This document shows positions 33,125-45,001 of a DNA stretch of 49,616 nt, in pieces. Origin of the DNA: Gnetum montanum. Its lineage: Eukaryota; Streptophyta; Gnetopsida; Gnetales; Gnetaceae. Under the pieces are notes generated by a model, which worked only from the letters and a program-made list of their open reading frames with translations, did no database searches and was not told the DNA's origin. The stretch is taken from contig MNCI01008127.1 in assembly GCA_015680685.1 (NCBI GenBank), forward strand, positions 129,526 through 179,141, read 5' to 3'. The translations under genes and the position numbers were made by a program. The number at the start of each line of letters is the position of its first letter. The stretch's first letter is position 1.

Positions 33125-33948
33125 ATATGGATAGGTATGCATCAATGCAATCCCATCAACGCTTATGTATTGATATAGTCTTATGTTTTACCTATATAAA
33201 TATACATAACCACCACATCTATAGAATCTTTTGGTCAGTAGTTTAGCCGAAATATTGCATTTTTACTCACAAAAGTTATAATTTTTCTACTCTAAGTACC
33301 TACAACATGGATTGAATCAATTGTATATAATTTCATTTAAGTGCATCATGTACCTAAACACTTATGCATAATGAAAATAAAATCAAGATTGGTTTCATCT
33401 ATTGTAGTTGTTGGATTAACAATTAGTTATCTTTTTATTATTATATTCTTCGATGCATTTTACTTTCCTATACTTAGTAATGAAACATTTCATATGATAA
33501 TCGTACTTGAGTAAAATCACTTCAAGCATAATATATTAATGTTTGGTAACCCTAGTGATTGATACTTAATACACCAAGTAATAAGCACTTTGGAATTAAT
33601 TGACATTAGTATAAATTCAAGATATGTATGAAAACTGGAAAAGATTGCTTAATGCGTAGGCTAGTTTAGAATTATTTTATATTCTTAGTTAATTAGTTTA
33701 ATATTTACTACTTTTATATTTTTATTATTTTAATACTTTAAATAATAATGAAATAATCCTAGACCCTAATCATACTTAACCATACTACTTATACTAGAAA
33801 AAGTCGTGATTGAAATGATAATGATCAATGATCTTATGCTTAATTGTTCAGGACATCTTACTAGCCCATGTCCACGAAATTCAATCAAATTATACATGAA
33901 TACTTGTGATCTATATGGTTAGGTGTAGAAGACTCTAATCATTTATCA
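33119..33948 (+). repeat. 5' LTR of the old autonomous Athila-like element
   Basis: Aligns with the young LTR at 46870-47830 but is heavily decayed: TGTGACAATATGG against TGAGACGCGATATGC at the start, and GTGTAGAAGACTCTAATC then ATTTATCA against GTGTAGGGGTACC then CTCATCA at the end. TATA box TATATAAATA at 33193-33202. Preceding DNA is a probable solo LTR, so the precise start may have been disturbed. Confidence 0.62.
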
Positions 33949-33949
33949 T

Positions 33950-33967
33950 TAGTATTTTTACTAACGA
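33950..33967 (+). promoter_or_regulatory. Decayed primer-binding site
   Basis: Directly after the LTR end. Aligned with the young site (TGGCACCGTTCCCGGGGA), this copy differs mostly by G-to-A and C-to-T changes, as expected for an old methylated site. It is not functional and is recognised only by position. Confidence 0.45.
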
Positions 33968-34274
33968 CTTATGCACTAGTATTTTAGATAACTACTTTAT
34001 ATAAGGATTGTTGTAGGACCATAATGACAAATCAGAAAAATAAGAACATTTAATTCTAAGAACACTTAAACAGCTAAAAAGATATCTTCTTCTCACAAGG
34101 ATAATTCCCCACTTGTTGATAACTTCAAAAGATCACATAATAGAGCAAGAAAGCATCTATAGAACCCAAATAGATTAAAGTTTTTTATACACATATAGAC
34201 CTTTATCAATCAAACATCACTTCATTTTTCATTAGGATAAATAGTTTTCATGAAGAGATATAGAGGATGATATA

Positions 34275-36380
34275 GTGTTGTCCCTTGATCAGACAATCTT
34301 ATCAATGTTCATGTTCTCACTAATGAAGCTAGGGTTTGAAGTAGTAACCTTAGAATACCAAGTGATTAATCATATTTGTAAAGACTACCAACCAAGGCAA
34401 GTCCAAATTCAAAAGGATAAATTCATGAAGGCTTATCATGAAGCTTCCAAAGGAAAATGGGCTCTAATTCAACTAGCATTATAGTTAGAAAAGGATGATG
34501 CTAATCATACATCAATCTAATCTTAATGTAAGGATTCGTTTCACTTTAATGGAGATGACATAACTCATCAATAGTTTCATTTAATCTTGATAATTAATCA
34601 AGGCAAGGAGAGAGATAGATCTAGAACTAGGGGAATATCAAAACCAAGGTCTTTCCTAGATCTTCATCCTCATCTTCTTCTTCATCATCAAGCTCTAATA
34701 AGAAAAATCATAACCACAAAGAAAGAAGTAATGATTATATACATGATGGATATGAAAGAAGATCCCATAGTAGAAATGGATGAGAAGAATATATACATAG
34801 ATAAGAAGAAGGAAAAACTATCAAGAATGAATACATAGAAGGAAACACCATAGTAGACATAAGAATGACAAAATACATGATAAACATGATGCATATGGTG
34901 AATCATTTCATACTAGTAGAAGCATGCCTAACATCTAGAAAGTAGTTCATATTTCTACCAAAGGAATAGTTAAATCAAATAACTAGATATAACAACATTC
35001 CTATTTTTAAAGGACACTATAATGTTAATCCTTGAAATCACTTACAACTGTTCCATGATTCATGTACCTTGCAAAACATTTAGAATTATTGACAGAAGCT
35101 TAAACTCTTCCCCAAGATAGTCATCAAAGAGGCTGAAAGTTGGTACTAGTGCTTGGGGCTATAATCTATAAGGACATAGAGTATGATGTTGGAGTTGTTC
35201 AATCAGAAGTATTAAACATAATATAGAGTATCTAATTTGAAAAAGAAAATTGAAGGTTGGAGATAGAATAGTCATAAATTCCTTGATACAACCTTGAGTA
35301 AGTACTATTATTTATTACATTGATGGCTATTCCATTGCTTTTGTCAAACAAATCAACTACACTAGATCATAGATGGACTTAGGAATAAAACTATAAAAAA
35401 TCTTAGGGTCTATACCTAAGGGAATCTATTAAAGAATGAGCCCATCAGATACAAAGGCTATTTCACTAAATATCAAAGAAAGAAGGGAACTTGAGAAAAA
35501 TAGTAGTGCAAAGATGTACAATAGAGGCTCCTTCATCCATAATAAGAATGTTTATCTCTAGAAAGTAATTGAAGGAGCACCATTGGAGGAGGTTGTGCAA
35601 TGAAAAACCTTACTAATCTAAAATTCTATTATTGAAATCTTGACCAAGGTTGACAATATGTGGGACTTTATTAATGAGAAGTTTCAAACTATATTGAAGA
35701 TTATATAGAAGAAAATAGAATATGGAAGAGCCAAGGATAAAGATAGAAGAAAAAAAAGGACACAAGGAGAGAGTATTATTATCAGAAAGGTAAAGTTACT
35801 ACAATTAAAGATGTTGCATATTCTAAATTATAGGATGAAGGATTTTGCATCTATAATTATAAATATTAAAAGGATTTTTATCCAATATTTTCACACTTAC
35901 AATATTCTAAATCTTGCACCTTAAATACAAAGTTCATCAAAAGGCATGCACCTAAGAAGTTTCTTAATCCTAAATGAAACTACAAGTAGCAATTACACCA
36001 ACAATATTACTATCCAAGTGGAATGTCATCTCAATCTCAAGACTACTACTGGTAGTGGTATAAACGATAGGCATGAGGGATTTCACCACCAAGGTAGTAG
36101 TATCCTTATCGATAGTTGAACCCAAATGGACACTATGTTGAACAACCTATATCACAAATTGAATCCACCATTTATACACATGTTCATTACTAGTATCCTC
36201 CATAGTATCCTAGACCTACCACTCTATGATTTGAATCTTCTTCTACTTATAATACTCCTCACCATCCATAGCATCATTCAAAATACACATCCACACCTTT
36301 GCCACTTGCACTACCAATGTAAGATAAAATATCTTTGTAACCTAAATAAAAGAATGTCACAAGAGTTATAAACTTGTAGG
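34275..36380 (+). pseudogene. Gag of the old autonomous Athila-like element
   Basis: Gag of the family also seen at 47972-49616. The N-terminal part is at 34275-34484. A His/Arg/Asp-rich linker follows (34587-34830). The retrotransposon gag core runs 35000-35480, with ESWYWCLGL-type residues near 35139 and the YTQGNLL-type block near 35420. The zinc-knuckle region is near 35840-35890, where CIYNYKY keeps one Cys and the rest are changed. Then a Gln/Tyr/Ser tail. Stops and frameshifts throughout. Protease follows at 36660. Confidence 0.75.
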
Positions 36381-36659
36381 TAGATGATAATCAAAGTGAT
36401 TCTAACTAAAAGCATTATAAAAGATCATCCTTAGGTCTAATAGTCCACTAAGAATACAACAAGTATCCATGATCACTAAATCTACTCAAAGTGTTCTTGG
36501 GATATCTAATGAGCAGCCTTCAAACCAAAGTGCTACAAATGTACAAACTATCATGCTAATCCATGCAATCATAGACTAGATTAAGGTAAGTAATTTTTCT
36601 AGGAAAAAAACTAATCTAGGAAGTTCCTTGATTTATTTATAGATTATAGGAAATAAGCC

Positions 36660-37053
36660 ATCTGAGACTCTACTCAACTTAGGTTCTAAGTTTAATATAA
36701 TTTCATAAGAGATGTATAAGGAATAGAATATTCCTCCACTAAAGAAATGAAACATTTAGTTATGGATTTTAGAATAATTCATCAATGTTCCATTAGGATT
36801 AGTGAAGGACATTATGACCATCGTCAGTAGTTGTTCATACCTAGATAAGTTTCTTGTGATCCATGTTGATGACTATAAGGGAGACTTCCTAATCATCATG
36901 GGAGGAGCTTGGTTAAGTACAAAGAATGCCAAGCTTAGGATTAGAAACCTCTCCTTGAAAATTTCTAAGAAAAATAAATTTATAAGTACTAAGAAGAAAA
37001 TATTTTTATGCATTACATATAGTAACATAGGATGTAATAGAAAATATGGATAA
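36660..37053 (+). pseudogene. Aspartic protease of the old Athila-like element
   Basis: Cleaves the polyprotein. The expected active site DLGA/S reads LLNLGSKFNII (about 36671-36700), so the catalytic Asp is now Asn. Then comes the family block GLVKDIMTIVSSCSY (36800-36845), the HVDDYKGDFLIIMGGAWL stretch (36860-36915; ILGRPWL in relatives) and TKNAKLRIRN. The DNA then runs on for about 360 bp until the minus-strand insertion at 37417. The RT of this element resumes beyond 45002. Confidence 0.82.
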
Positions 37054-37411
37054 TTAGAAGTATAACTATTACAACATGTAAATAATGTGTTAAACTATAA
37101 ATTATTCAAAGATGCATATACGTAGCAACCACAAAGCAAAAGACACTTAGTGGTTAATACAAATTAATATCTTCACTTCAACAATATACATAAAACTCAC
37201 ATAGATCATCACAAGCATTTATACTGATAAAATAAATTAGATGGAGTAACTTAGATATTAACTCATAGAAAAAGAATGCAAAAAGGAAGCCAAACTAGGT
37301 TATGAAGATTTATAAATTTTAAAAACTACTAAATTAGAATTTTTGGAACTAAAGATATTACTAAAATTTCTAGGCTATATGTTCATGAATAATGACAAAC
37401 TTTTAATCATC

Positions 37412-37416
37412 AATGT
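37412..37416. repeat. Target site duplication AATGT, left copy
   Basis: AATGT directly before LTR start TGATGAGTGG (37417), identical to 44997-45001 after the other LTR. This is a clean five-base duplication. Confidence 0.9.
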
Positions 37417-38301
37417 TGATGAGTGGAAAGTACCCCTAAATCCAACCATAAGAATCACAAGTGTTCACACATGATCTAGTTGAATTCCATTGATGGGACT
37501 AGTTGTAGCGTCTAGATTGTTAAGCATTGATCATAGGATGTTGTCTTTCCACTTGGACTAGTAGTAGCTTTTTCATGTATGGTTTAGTCCAAAGTAAGTC
37601 ATATGATAACTGATGTTGTTAGGACCATTTTAAGCCTAGAAATAAATATAATTGAGAATGAAAGAAGGTTCTAAATCTAAGTAAAATAAGAAAATGATTC
37701 TATCCTAGCCTAGAGAAATGACCATTTGATCTTCATGCAACTATTACTGGGTTACCAAGCATTATGCTAGTGGCTAAACCAAGCAATAACACTAATGAAA
37801 TTACCAAATGATTACCCTTAAATGCTCAAAACCAGTCATACTCATTTCACTTTACTAATTAATAGGAAAGTGAAGTACTTGGAAATGTAAATGATGAAAC
37901 TAATAAAATAGTAAAAAATATGCTAACTAAATTAGTAAAACTAAGTGGATGCTACAATGATGAAAAGCAATCATGATCTTTATTTCCAAACATGAACTAT
38001 GCCCAAGTACACTTTACTCAAATAAAGATTTCATGCAATTGCTCAACACCATACTGTGAGCATTCACTCTATTACTATAGCTACAAAAACAAATTGCAAG
38101 AGTCTACCTAAGGCTGAGATGAAAGTTTCATAGATCATGCGTCCAAGTGTTGTATTTATAGGCAAAGTATGCATCCCATAGTATTAGATATCTGATAACA
38201 TAAAATGTGCTCTAATATCAAGGCTAAGATATCAAATACCTAATATAAGATATATAATATCTGATACCCAATATCTTAGCTACAAAAAACATGATTTATC
38301 A
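37417..38301 (-). repeat. 3' LTR of the gag-only element
   Basis: 885 bp. On the minus strand it starts TGATAAATCATG and ends CTTTCCACTCATCA, giving TGATRA/TCATCA terminal inverted repeats. TATA box on the minus strand at 38160-38153 (TATAAATA). U3 upstream of it holds five or six GATATC-like palindromes (38185-38280). It aligns with 44102-44996 end to end. Confidence 0.92.
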
Positions 38302-38313
38302 TACCCCCACAAT
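38302..38313 (-). promoter_or_regulatory. Polypurine tract of the gag-only element
   Basis: On the minus strand ATTGTGGGGGTA immediately precedes the 3' LTR start TGATAAATC. It matches CATGGGAGTA before the LTR at 27143 in the sister element. Confidence 0.72.
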
Positions 38314-41300
38314 TGAATGAAGACTTATCCTTAGGTAAAAAGAAGGAGGAACAAGTTCCATACAAAGTAGTGGAAAGGTATGGGATTATTAAATGACTCT
38401 AACTACTAACTGACTCTAAGTGTCATAGTGGTGTGTACAAAAATGACATAATTACAAAAAAAATGAAAAAAAAAATAAAATTTGAAGTGGGTTAATGTAG
38501 TTCATGTTTCAAGTAGTATGGCTCTTCCATCAACCTCTTCCCTTTGTTGTCAGGATTTTGAAAAGTTTCTTCTCTTTTGTTGCTATCTTCTTTTTGCATA
38601 TGTCCTCTCTATTGAGCATGGAACATAGACTCCTTTTACTTTCACCATAGAATTAGCCTATTTGTTCTACTAAAATTGGTAGGCTTCTCCTAGGTTGCAT
38701 TCCTCATTTTTTGTTATTGTGGGCCATAATGCAAATACTTGCAGTTGCATCTTCACTACTTCTAAAGAAAATTTCATAGAGAAACCAAAATTTACTTCAA
38801 CAATTATCATAAATATGATAGATCTTCTTGGATGGCCTAGAGGTAATCTAGTGATAGCCTAAGGCACTGTCCTTATTTAGGTGCTTGTGGAATTTTTTCC
38901 TGTCCTTGGGCTAAGTGCTCTATCACTAGATTTTCTTGATGAACGTTATATGATTGAGCCTCCTTCTCTACATGTCCTACTTATGGGATTTTTCCCCCCT
39001 TAGCCTCTCCCACAACCTCCTAGTCTTTTTCTTTTGTGATGTGAAGGTCCTCCTTCCAATATCTTCTTCAGGGTCATCTATAATTAATAAGGGTTTGAAA
39101 TTATTAAAGTATTCCTATCAATTCTTAATAATTCTTTATCTTGATCATACCCTTCATTAGATCAAGTTCTTATGTTATTATGTTTAAACAGTTTAAAACT
39201 TTTTCAAAAAGAAACCCCTTATGTGTTATATATTTAGTTACTTATGATCTTCTATTGTTTTCCTTGCTTATTATACCCTAGAATAGTTGATATGGTTTAT
39301 TAAGAGTATTATCTAAATAATTTTGGACTTAGTTTGATTGACTATTTTTAAGATTCTTATTATTTCTTTGTACTTACCCTTTATATTATCTTCCAAGTTT
39401 TAGGAATTTTTTGCCTCAAATTTTCAAATTTTTGTTTACTTATATTGCACAATGTACAAATTTTTGTTCACTTATATCATGCAATGAATTCCCCCATGAC
39501 TAAGTTGAGCACTCTAGGATCACTAGGATTTAAACATTTTGGAAATCAGAGCTATGAGGATGAAGTTATGACCTGTGGAAGCTAATGTGCAATAGGGCTA
39601 ATGAAAAACTACAAAAAAATTCTCTTACTACAAATGAGAGATGAAAATTTTTACAACCTCACATGCATCTATATAGTAATTTTATATGCATGACATCATA
39701 GATCATACATTGTAGATATGACATCATAAATATGACATTGTAGGTGCCTATCACATTGTGACTATGATGTTACCAATAAAAATTTCAAATTTTTCATTGA
39801 TTTTTATTCAAAAAAATGAGTTAAATGAAATGTTTGAAAGATAAAACTTTTCTAGAGGATCATAACCCATGAGTGATGCATGGTTTTCAACAATTTAGCA
39901 TTCAAGGTTCATGAAGAACAAATTTTGAGTAATGAAATTTTATAGTATGGATAACAAATGGATAATGAACTTCTAATGTATAGAAAAATTATTAGATGAT
40001 ATGGAAATTTTATTAGATTTTTTCAAAGGCATAAGATGATGTGGAATTACATGAAAATTATGAAATACAAGAGTTATACAAGTGAACCCTCCCCAAAGCA
40101 AGCTCTAGCCCTTAGTTCCCTTATATAACCACATCTCAAAGTGTTCTTAGGCACTTAAGGAGTTGAATGTAATACATACCTATTTAGAAAAACACACATG
40201 TTAGTATTAAAAATCACAAGTTATGATTAAATTTAAAGTGATATGAAATGAACTTAGAAGGGATTGTAGAAATTAGAACATGGGGTATCTTAGCATAGGC
40301 ATAATGAATCTTTATGTGTTATAGATTGTTAAAGTAATCATTAGCCCTTCTTTCCAAGATTCAAACCAAGTCCAGAGTACATTCCAATGATATCACATTA
40401 TTTCATCTCTAAGATGTGCAACCATAAGACTACCACCATTGTAAGGAGTATTACCACTTAGCATATTGTCCAAGGGAGGAGTTTATTCATTGCAATTTTT
40501 ATATTTTAGATTCATGAGAAGCCACATACCTTTAGGCATGGGTAACATGCCTTTTGAGTGGGATCCCTAGAAATATTCTTTTTTTGCATTTATTTTTTTT
40601 AACTATGTCAACCTTACTATGGGACTACCTTTAGGCATGGGTAACATAACTTTCTAGTGACATGGAAAGGTAGCACTTATTGTACTCTTACTTTCATTTT
40701 TTGTTAGATCTACAATGATATAATTACAACCTTAGCAACATGATGGAACATATAGTAGTGGTCTAAGAGATTCCAAAAATCCCTTTGATGTCACACCCTT
40801 GGCATCACTTGGTTCTTCACTCTTCTATCTAGGCATAATGATCACAAGTTTATTCTTAGTTTTATCATGAGAAGAATATCATTATAGCCATGGTAAGAAT
40901 CTCTTATTTTTCGAATGGATAGGTGGATGTTGCAGTCTCATTGTATAGATAATCAATCACTCATGATTGATAATATAGAGAGGAAATATTCACCTTATCG
41001 AGACTACATCTTACCTTATTTGATGTGTTTTATTAGAAAATTGATGAAAATATGTACAAGTAAGAATAATAGCAAAGTATAGAAAAAATTGTAAAAGATA
41101 ACAAGAATTGTAGAAATAGTAAGAATGAAAGATTATCAAAGAATTAGAAAATATCAAAGAATATAAAAAATTTTAAAAATTAAAAATTATAAAAGAATGA
41201 GAAGATATTTAAAAATGTGAAAAGTATTAAGAAAAGAAAATGGCATAACAAAAGATTATAAACCATAAAAAAGTAGAAAACAAACAAATTTAAAACCACT

Positions 41301-42459
41301 TATTAATTTCTAAGTTAGGATAAGGCCTCTCTCCATGACTGAACACATGGGTTAGTGTTTAGAAAATGCATCCTAGTTCCCCTAGATCATACGTTTGATA
41401 TTTCTTACTTACCATCCTTAGTGATTTATTTTTTTAGTTATTTTCCTATAATATTTATGGTAATTAAATTTTGATCATCTTAGTCCTTATTTTCTCTTTC
41501 TATTGGTGTTTGATTGTGGTTTAGTATTAAAATTTGTGAGCTCTTAGTTGGAGTCATTTTCTTAGAATAGGAGTTAATAAGTGGTTTAGATGTTTTCATA
41601 CATGTTTTAGATACTTTTACATTCTCAGTTTATGACCACTAGGTGTCTCTTGATTTAGTGGCCCCTACTGTCTCTTGTGCACACACTTCTCTTTCATATT
41701 TAGTGTTAGTTGGTGTCATGATTGTGTTAACATTTTGAAGTGTCAGTCCACAACTTCATCCTTCATTATAATTATTAATGCATGGAATCATCTATCTTTT
41801 CATAGTAATAGGTTCATCTATTATGTTTTGCATTGGAGTGGTAATGGGTGTTGGCTCTTACATTAGATTGGGAGACACTATTTTGGTGAGAAAGGGTGTT
41901 GCACCATTGGTCTTGTGCTAGTGTCGTTGAGTTAGTATGTGTATGAGTGTTATGCCCATGTGTGGAAACTATCCTAAATAAAGGATGTTTATAATAATTT
42001 TTTCTAGATCTACTAACATTTTCATTTACTTGTATCTTCATTACACAAGTGACATTCTTTGGTTGATGTTGTGATGTTGATCCTTCCTATGTTGTTGGTG
42101 GTGACATATGGTGGAGGGAAGTATGAAAATATTGAGATTGTGATAGAGGATAAGAGGTTGGAGATGGTGATCCCACAAGAGATGTTGTGGGTTGATGATA
42201 TTTTGGAGAGTGATAGTAGTGATTTAAAGTAAAGGAAGTAGAACCATTTGGAGAAATAGGATGTTGAACATAGTAGTCATGCAGGTTTGACTGACAATAA
42301 GGGTATTGCTAGTTTTTTGAAGGCATCCCCCACAACTATGGGTTTTTCCACTATGGTTGATAGTAGTGTTGAGGCTAATAAGACATCCCACTAAAATACT
42401 ATGGTTTGTGGTAGGATTTTCTACAATTATCTTGTAAGGTAATTTCCTAGGCATTTACT
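38314..42459 (-). other. Pol-less internal region of the gag-only element
   Basis: About 4.1 kb between gag and the 3' LTR. I looked on both strands for the RT blocks found elsewhere in the window (F-x-DDF, LDGYSGYNQI, MPFGLCNAP-like) and for integrase blocks, and saw none. Open frames are short (such as 38954-39160 and 42041-41814) and do not resemble any domain. Parts match the spacer at 24451-27142, such as 39523-39490 with 24991-25009. Non-coding, or holding something I do not recognise. Confidence 0.65.
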
Positions 42460-43976
42460 TTTGTATAAACTTGGAATTCAATGCAAAAGCTCCAAACTCA
42501 TGTAGATGTAACATAATTGGCCAATAGCCCTTTGGATGATCATATTCGTAGATGTCACATCCATCATCATCTTTTGTATTTGAGTTATGAACCTCTTCTA
42601 CTATGGTCATTTTTCCTTTTTAGCGATAAGTGTTTCGATCTAATTCATTGGTCTTTTTCATTCATTTTTGTTTGATCACTTGATTATTTCTAGGCTATCT
42701 TCTCATCTATGGTTTCCAAGTAGGTTGTAACTTTTTCATTCATCAACTTCCACATCTTATCTAGCCTTTCTTTGATCTTAGTGATAGCCTTTTGTGTTCG
42801 CAAGGTTTGTTGTGAAATCAACTCATTGAGAGCTTCCTCTTTTTCCTTATCATACATATGGACTTCTCTTGTTTGAACAGTTGGATCTTAGTTATATTCC
42901 TCAACACTCTTCCTTTTACATAGCTCTCCTTCTTTTTCCACCTATTCAATTATCCTTTTCATCTAATGGTCTTTTAATTCAAATAATTTCCCTCTGGCAT
43001 AGATCCAAAGGGTCTTTCTCAATGGGATACAAATCCCATCTATGTTGTGCAAAAGGGACTCTTTTTGATAGAAATCATGCCTTGGACATATATGTAGTAG
43101 TGAATAGTATCTATCGAGGGCCACAACCAAGTATTCATGTTGTTCTTGCTTCCATCCTTGGATTTGTTTTCTCAAGTTGGACTCTCTCACATAGGTTTTT
43201 TACTTTTCATTGAAAAACACCAACATTGTGGACAACTAGTGGATTTCATCTAGTTCCAATGATATATACCATCTTTTAGCTTCATCTATTAGTGTCCTTA
43301 GAAAAAGCTTAAGCATTTGCCACTCACTCTTAATGTTCCACAAGTTCTAGGCATCATGGAAGGCTTGTAAGTGATGTTGTGGATCAAAGTTATAGCCTCC
43401 CACAAATTTATGGATGTTATTCATATCAAGACTTTTTATGTGGCCTTCCTTATAATTTCTATGGGGTATTCTAACTGCCTCTATTATTTGTTTCATGCTC
43501 CTAAGAGTCAACAAGGGTTCATCATCATCAAACATGTGATGGTGATGATTTCTATTTCTATTTGTCTGATTATGATGATATTCTCTAATTCTACTTCTAT
43601 CTTCATCTTGATCCATATTTCTATAATTATGTTCATCTTCATCAAACCTAAACTTGGAAGAGAAAGAGGAAGATGGTAAAATGGGAGAATTTCCATGGCT
43701 CCTATATTTTCCCCTTTGGTCCCTTGATGTATCTCTTCTAGATTTGGAGAAGATCCTAGGCCTTGAAGCCCTCCATGTTCTAAGATGTACTCCATCTCCT
43801 CTAGGATTGTCTACATTAGTTGAATGTAGTCTTTGAGTGTAGTAAGGATCTAACTGAGCATATGAAATCCATGCTTGTGATTGTTTACTCCAATTTTCTT
43901 TAGTATATATCCTAACATTTCTCCTACCGGTGATTTTATCATGTGATGCATTCTTGGCCCTATGTGAAGAAAACAT
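42460..43976 (-). pseudogene. Gag of the gag-only element (longest frame in the window)
   Basis: Gag packages the element RNA. A 209-codon open frame runs 43976-43350: an N-terminal basic part, a Ser/Arg/His/Asp-rich linker (RNRNHHHHMFDDDEPLL), then the conserved start of the gag core (EAVRIPHRNYKEGHIKSLDM, then NFDPQHHLQAFHDA). The core continues after a break at 43190-42963 (NLRKQIQGWKQEQ, then RYYSLLHICPRHDF and WIYARGKLFELKDH). About 160 bp between the two parts is disturbed. Sequence to 42460 matches the tail of other gag copies. Start ATG at 43976 lies 108 bp after the primer-binding site. It may once have been translated to help packaging; now broken. Confidence 0.82.
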
Positions 43977-44082
43977 GAGTTTAGCATGTGTGAATTAAAA
44001 TATTAATATTTTCTAGAAGATAGATCTTTAATACCTTTACAATGATTATGTATAATATAACTAATCTAGATAACTAGCACCA

Positions 44083-44100
44083 TACTTGGCAATAGTGCCA
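44083..44100 (-). promoter_or_regulatory. Primer-binding site of the gag-only element
   Basis: Minus strand, one base after the LTR end TCATCA: TGGCACTATTGCCAAGTA. It differs from the plant tRNA-Asp-type site (TGGCGCCGTTGCCGGGGA) mainly by C-to-T and G-to-A changes, most at CpG positions. It serves as the start for minus-strand DNA synthesis in an active element. Confidence 0.75.
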
Positions 44101-44101
44101 A

Positions 44102-44996
44102 TGATGAGCATTAGGTACCCTGATGCCCAACCATATGAATCCCAAGTGTTCACACATAATACGGTCAAATTTCATGGATGTAACTAGTTGTGGCATATAG
44201 ATTGTTAAGCATTGATCAAAGGATGCTATCTTCTCACTTGGACTAGTAGTAGCTTTATCACATGTGGTTTAGTCCAAAGTGAGGAATATGATAATTTATG
44301 TTGTAAGGCTCATTTTACTTCTAGCAATAAATATAATTGAGAATGAAATTAGTTTCTAAATCTAAGTGAAATAAGTAAATGAGTCTATCCTAGCCTAGAG
44401 TGATAAGCATCCAGTCCTAGCTTACCATACACATCTTAGGCTTATGTAACTATTACTGGGCTACCAAGTGTTATGATATTGGATGAACCAATCAATAACA
44501 CTACTAGGATTAACAAATGATTACACTTAAATGTTCAAAGCTAGTCGTACTCATTCTACTTTACTAATGAACAAGAAGGTTAAGTACTTAGAAATGTAAA
44601 TGATTAAACTAATAAAATAGTAAAAAATATGCTAAGTAAAATAGTAAAACCAAGTGAATGCTATCATGATGAAAAGAAATCTTGATTTTTATTTTTGGAC
44701 ATAAACTATGCCTAAGTACACTTCACTCAAATAAATATTCCATACCAATACTCAACATCATATTGTGGGCATTCACTCTATTACTAAAGCTATGAAAACA
44801 AATTGCAAGAGTCTACTTAAGGATGGAATTAAAGTTTCTTGGATCATATATCCAAGTGTGATATTTATAGGAAAGCACACATCCCATTATATCAAATATC
44901 CAATAACGTAGCATGTGCTATGATATCGGAGCTAAGATATTAAATCTCCTATATCGAATACCTGATATCTTAACCTATGAAATACATGATTTATCA
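44102..44996 (-). repeat. 5' LTR of the gag-only element
   Basis: 895 bp; direct repeat of 37417-38301. TATA box (minus) at 44869-44862 (TATAAATA). GATATC-like palindromes at 44892-44975. Flanked on the outer side by AATGT. Confidence 0.92.
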
Positions 44997-45001
44997 AATG
45001 T
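44997..45001. repeat. Target site duplication AATGT, right copy
   Basis: Identical to 37412-37416. After it the plus-strand pol of the old element resumes. Confidence 0.9.

Larger units (their letters stand above)
37417..44996 (-). mobile_element. Gag-only (non-autonomous) Athila-like retrotransposon, complete, 7.58 kb
   Basis: A structurally complete minus-strand element. The 5' LTR is 44102-44996, a primer-binding site lies at 44100-44083, gag at 43976 to about 42460, then a 4.1 kb region without pol motifs, a polypurine tract at 38313-38302 and the 3' LTR at 37417-38301. The target duplication AATGT on both sides is perfect. It is inserted between protease and RT of the plus-strand element. 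No protease, RT, RNase H or integrase can be seen in any frame, so it must have moved with proteins from a related autonomous element. The two LTRs differ by many substitutions, so the insertion is not recent. Confidence 0.92.

Noticed and set aside
43508-43836. Open frames overlapping gag on the other strand or in another frame (43371-43679, 43654-43836, 43795-43508)
   Set aside because: Shadows of the gag frame 43976-43350, whose sequence is conserved in other copies.
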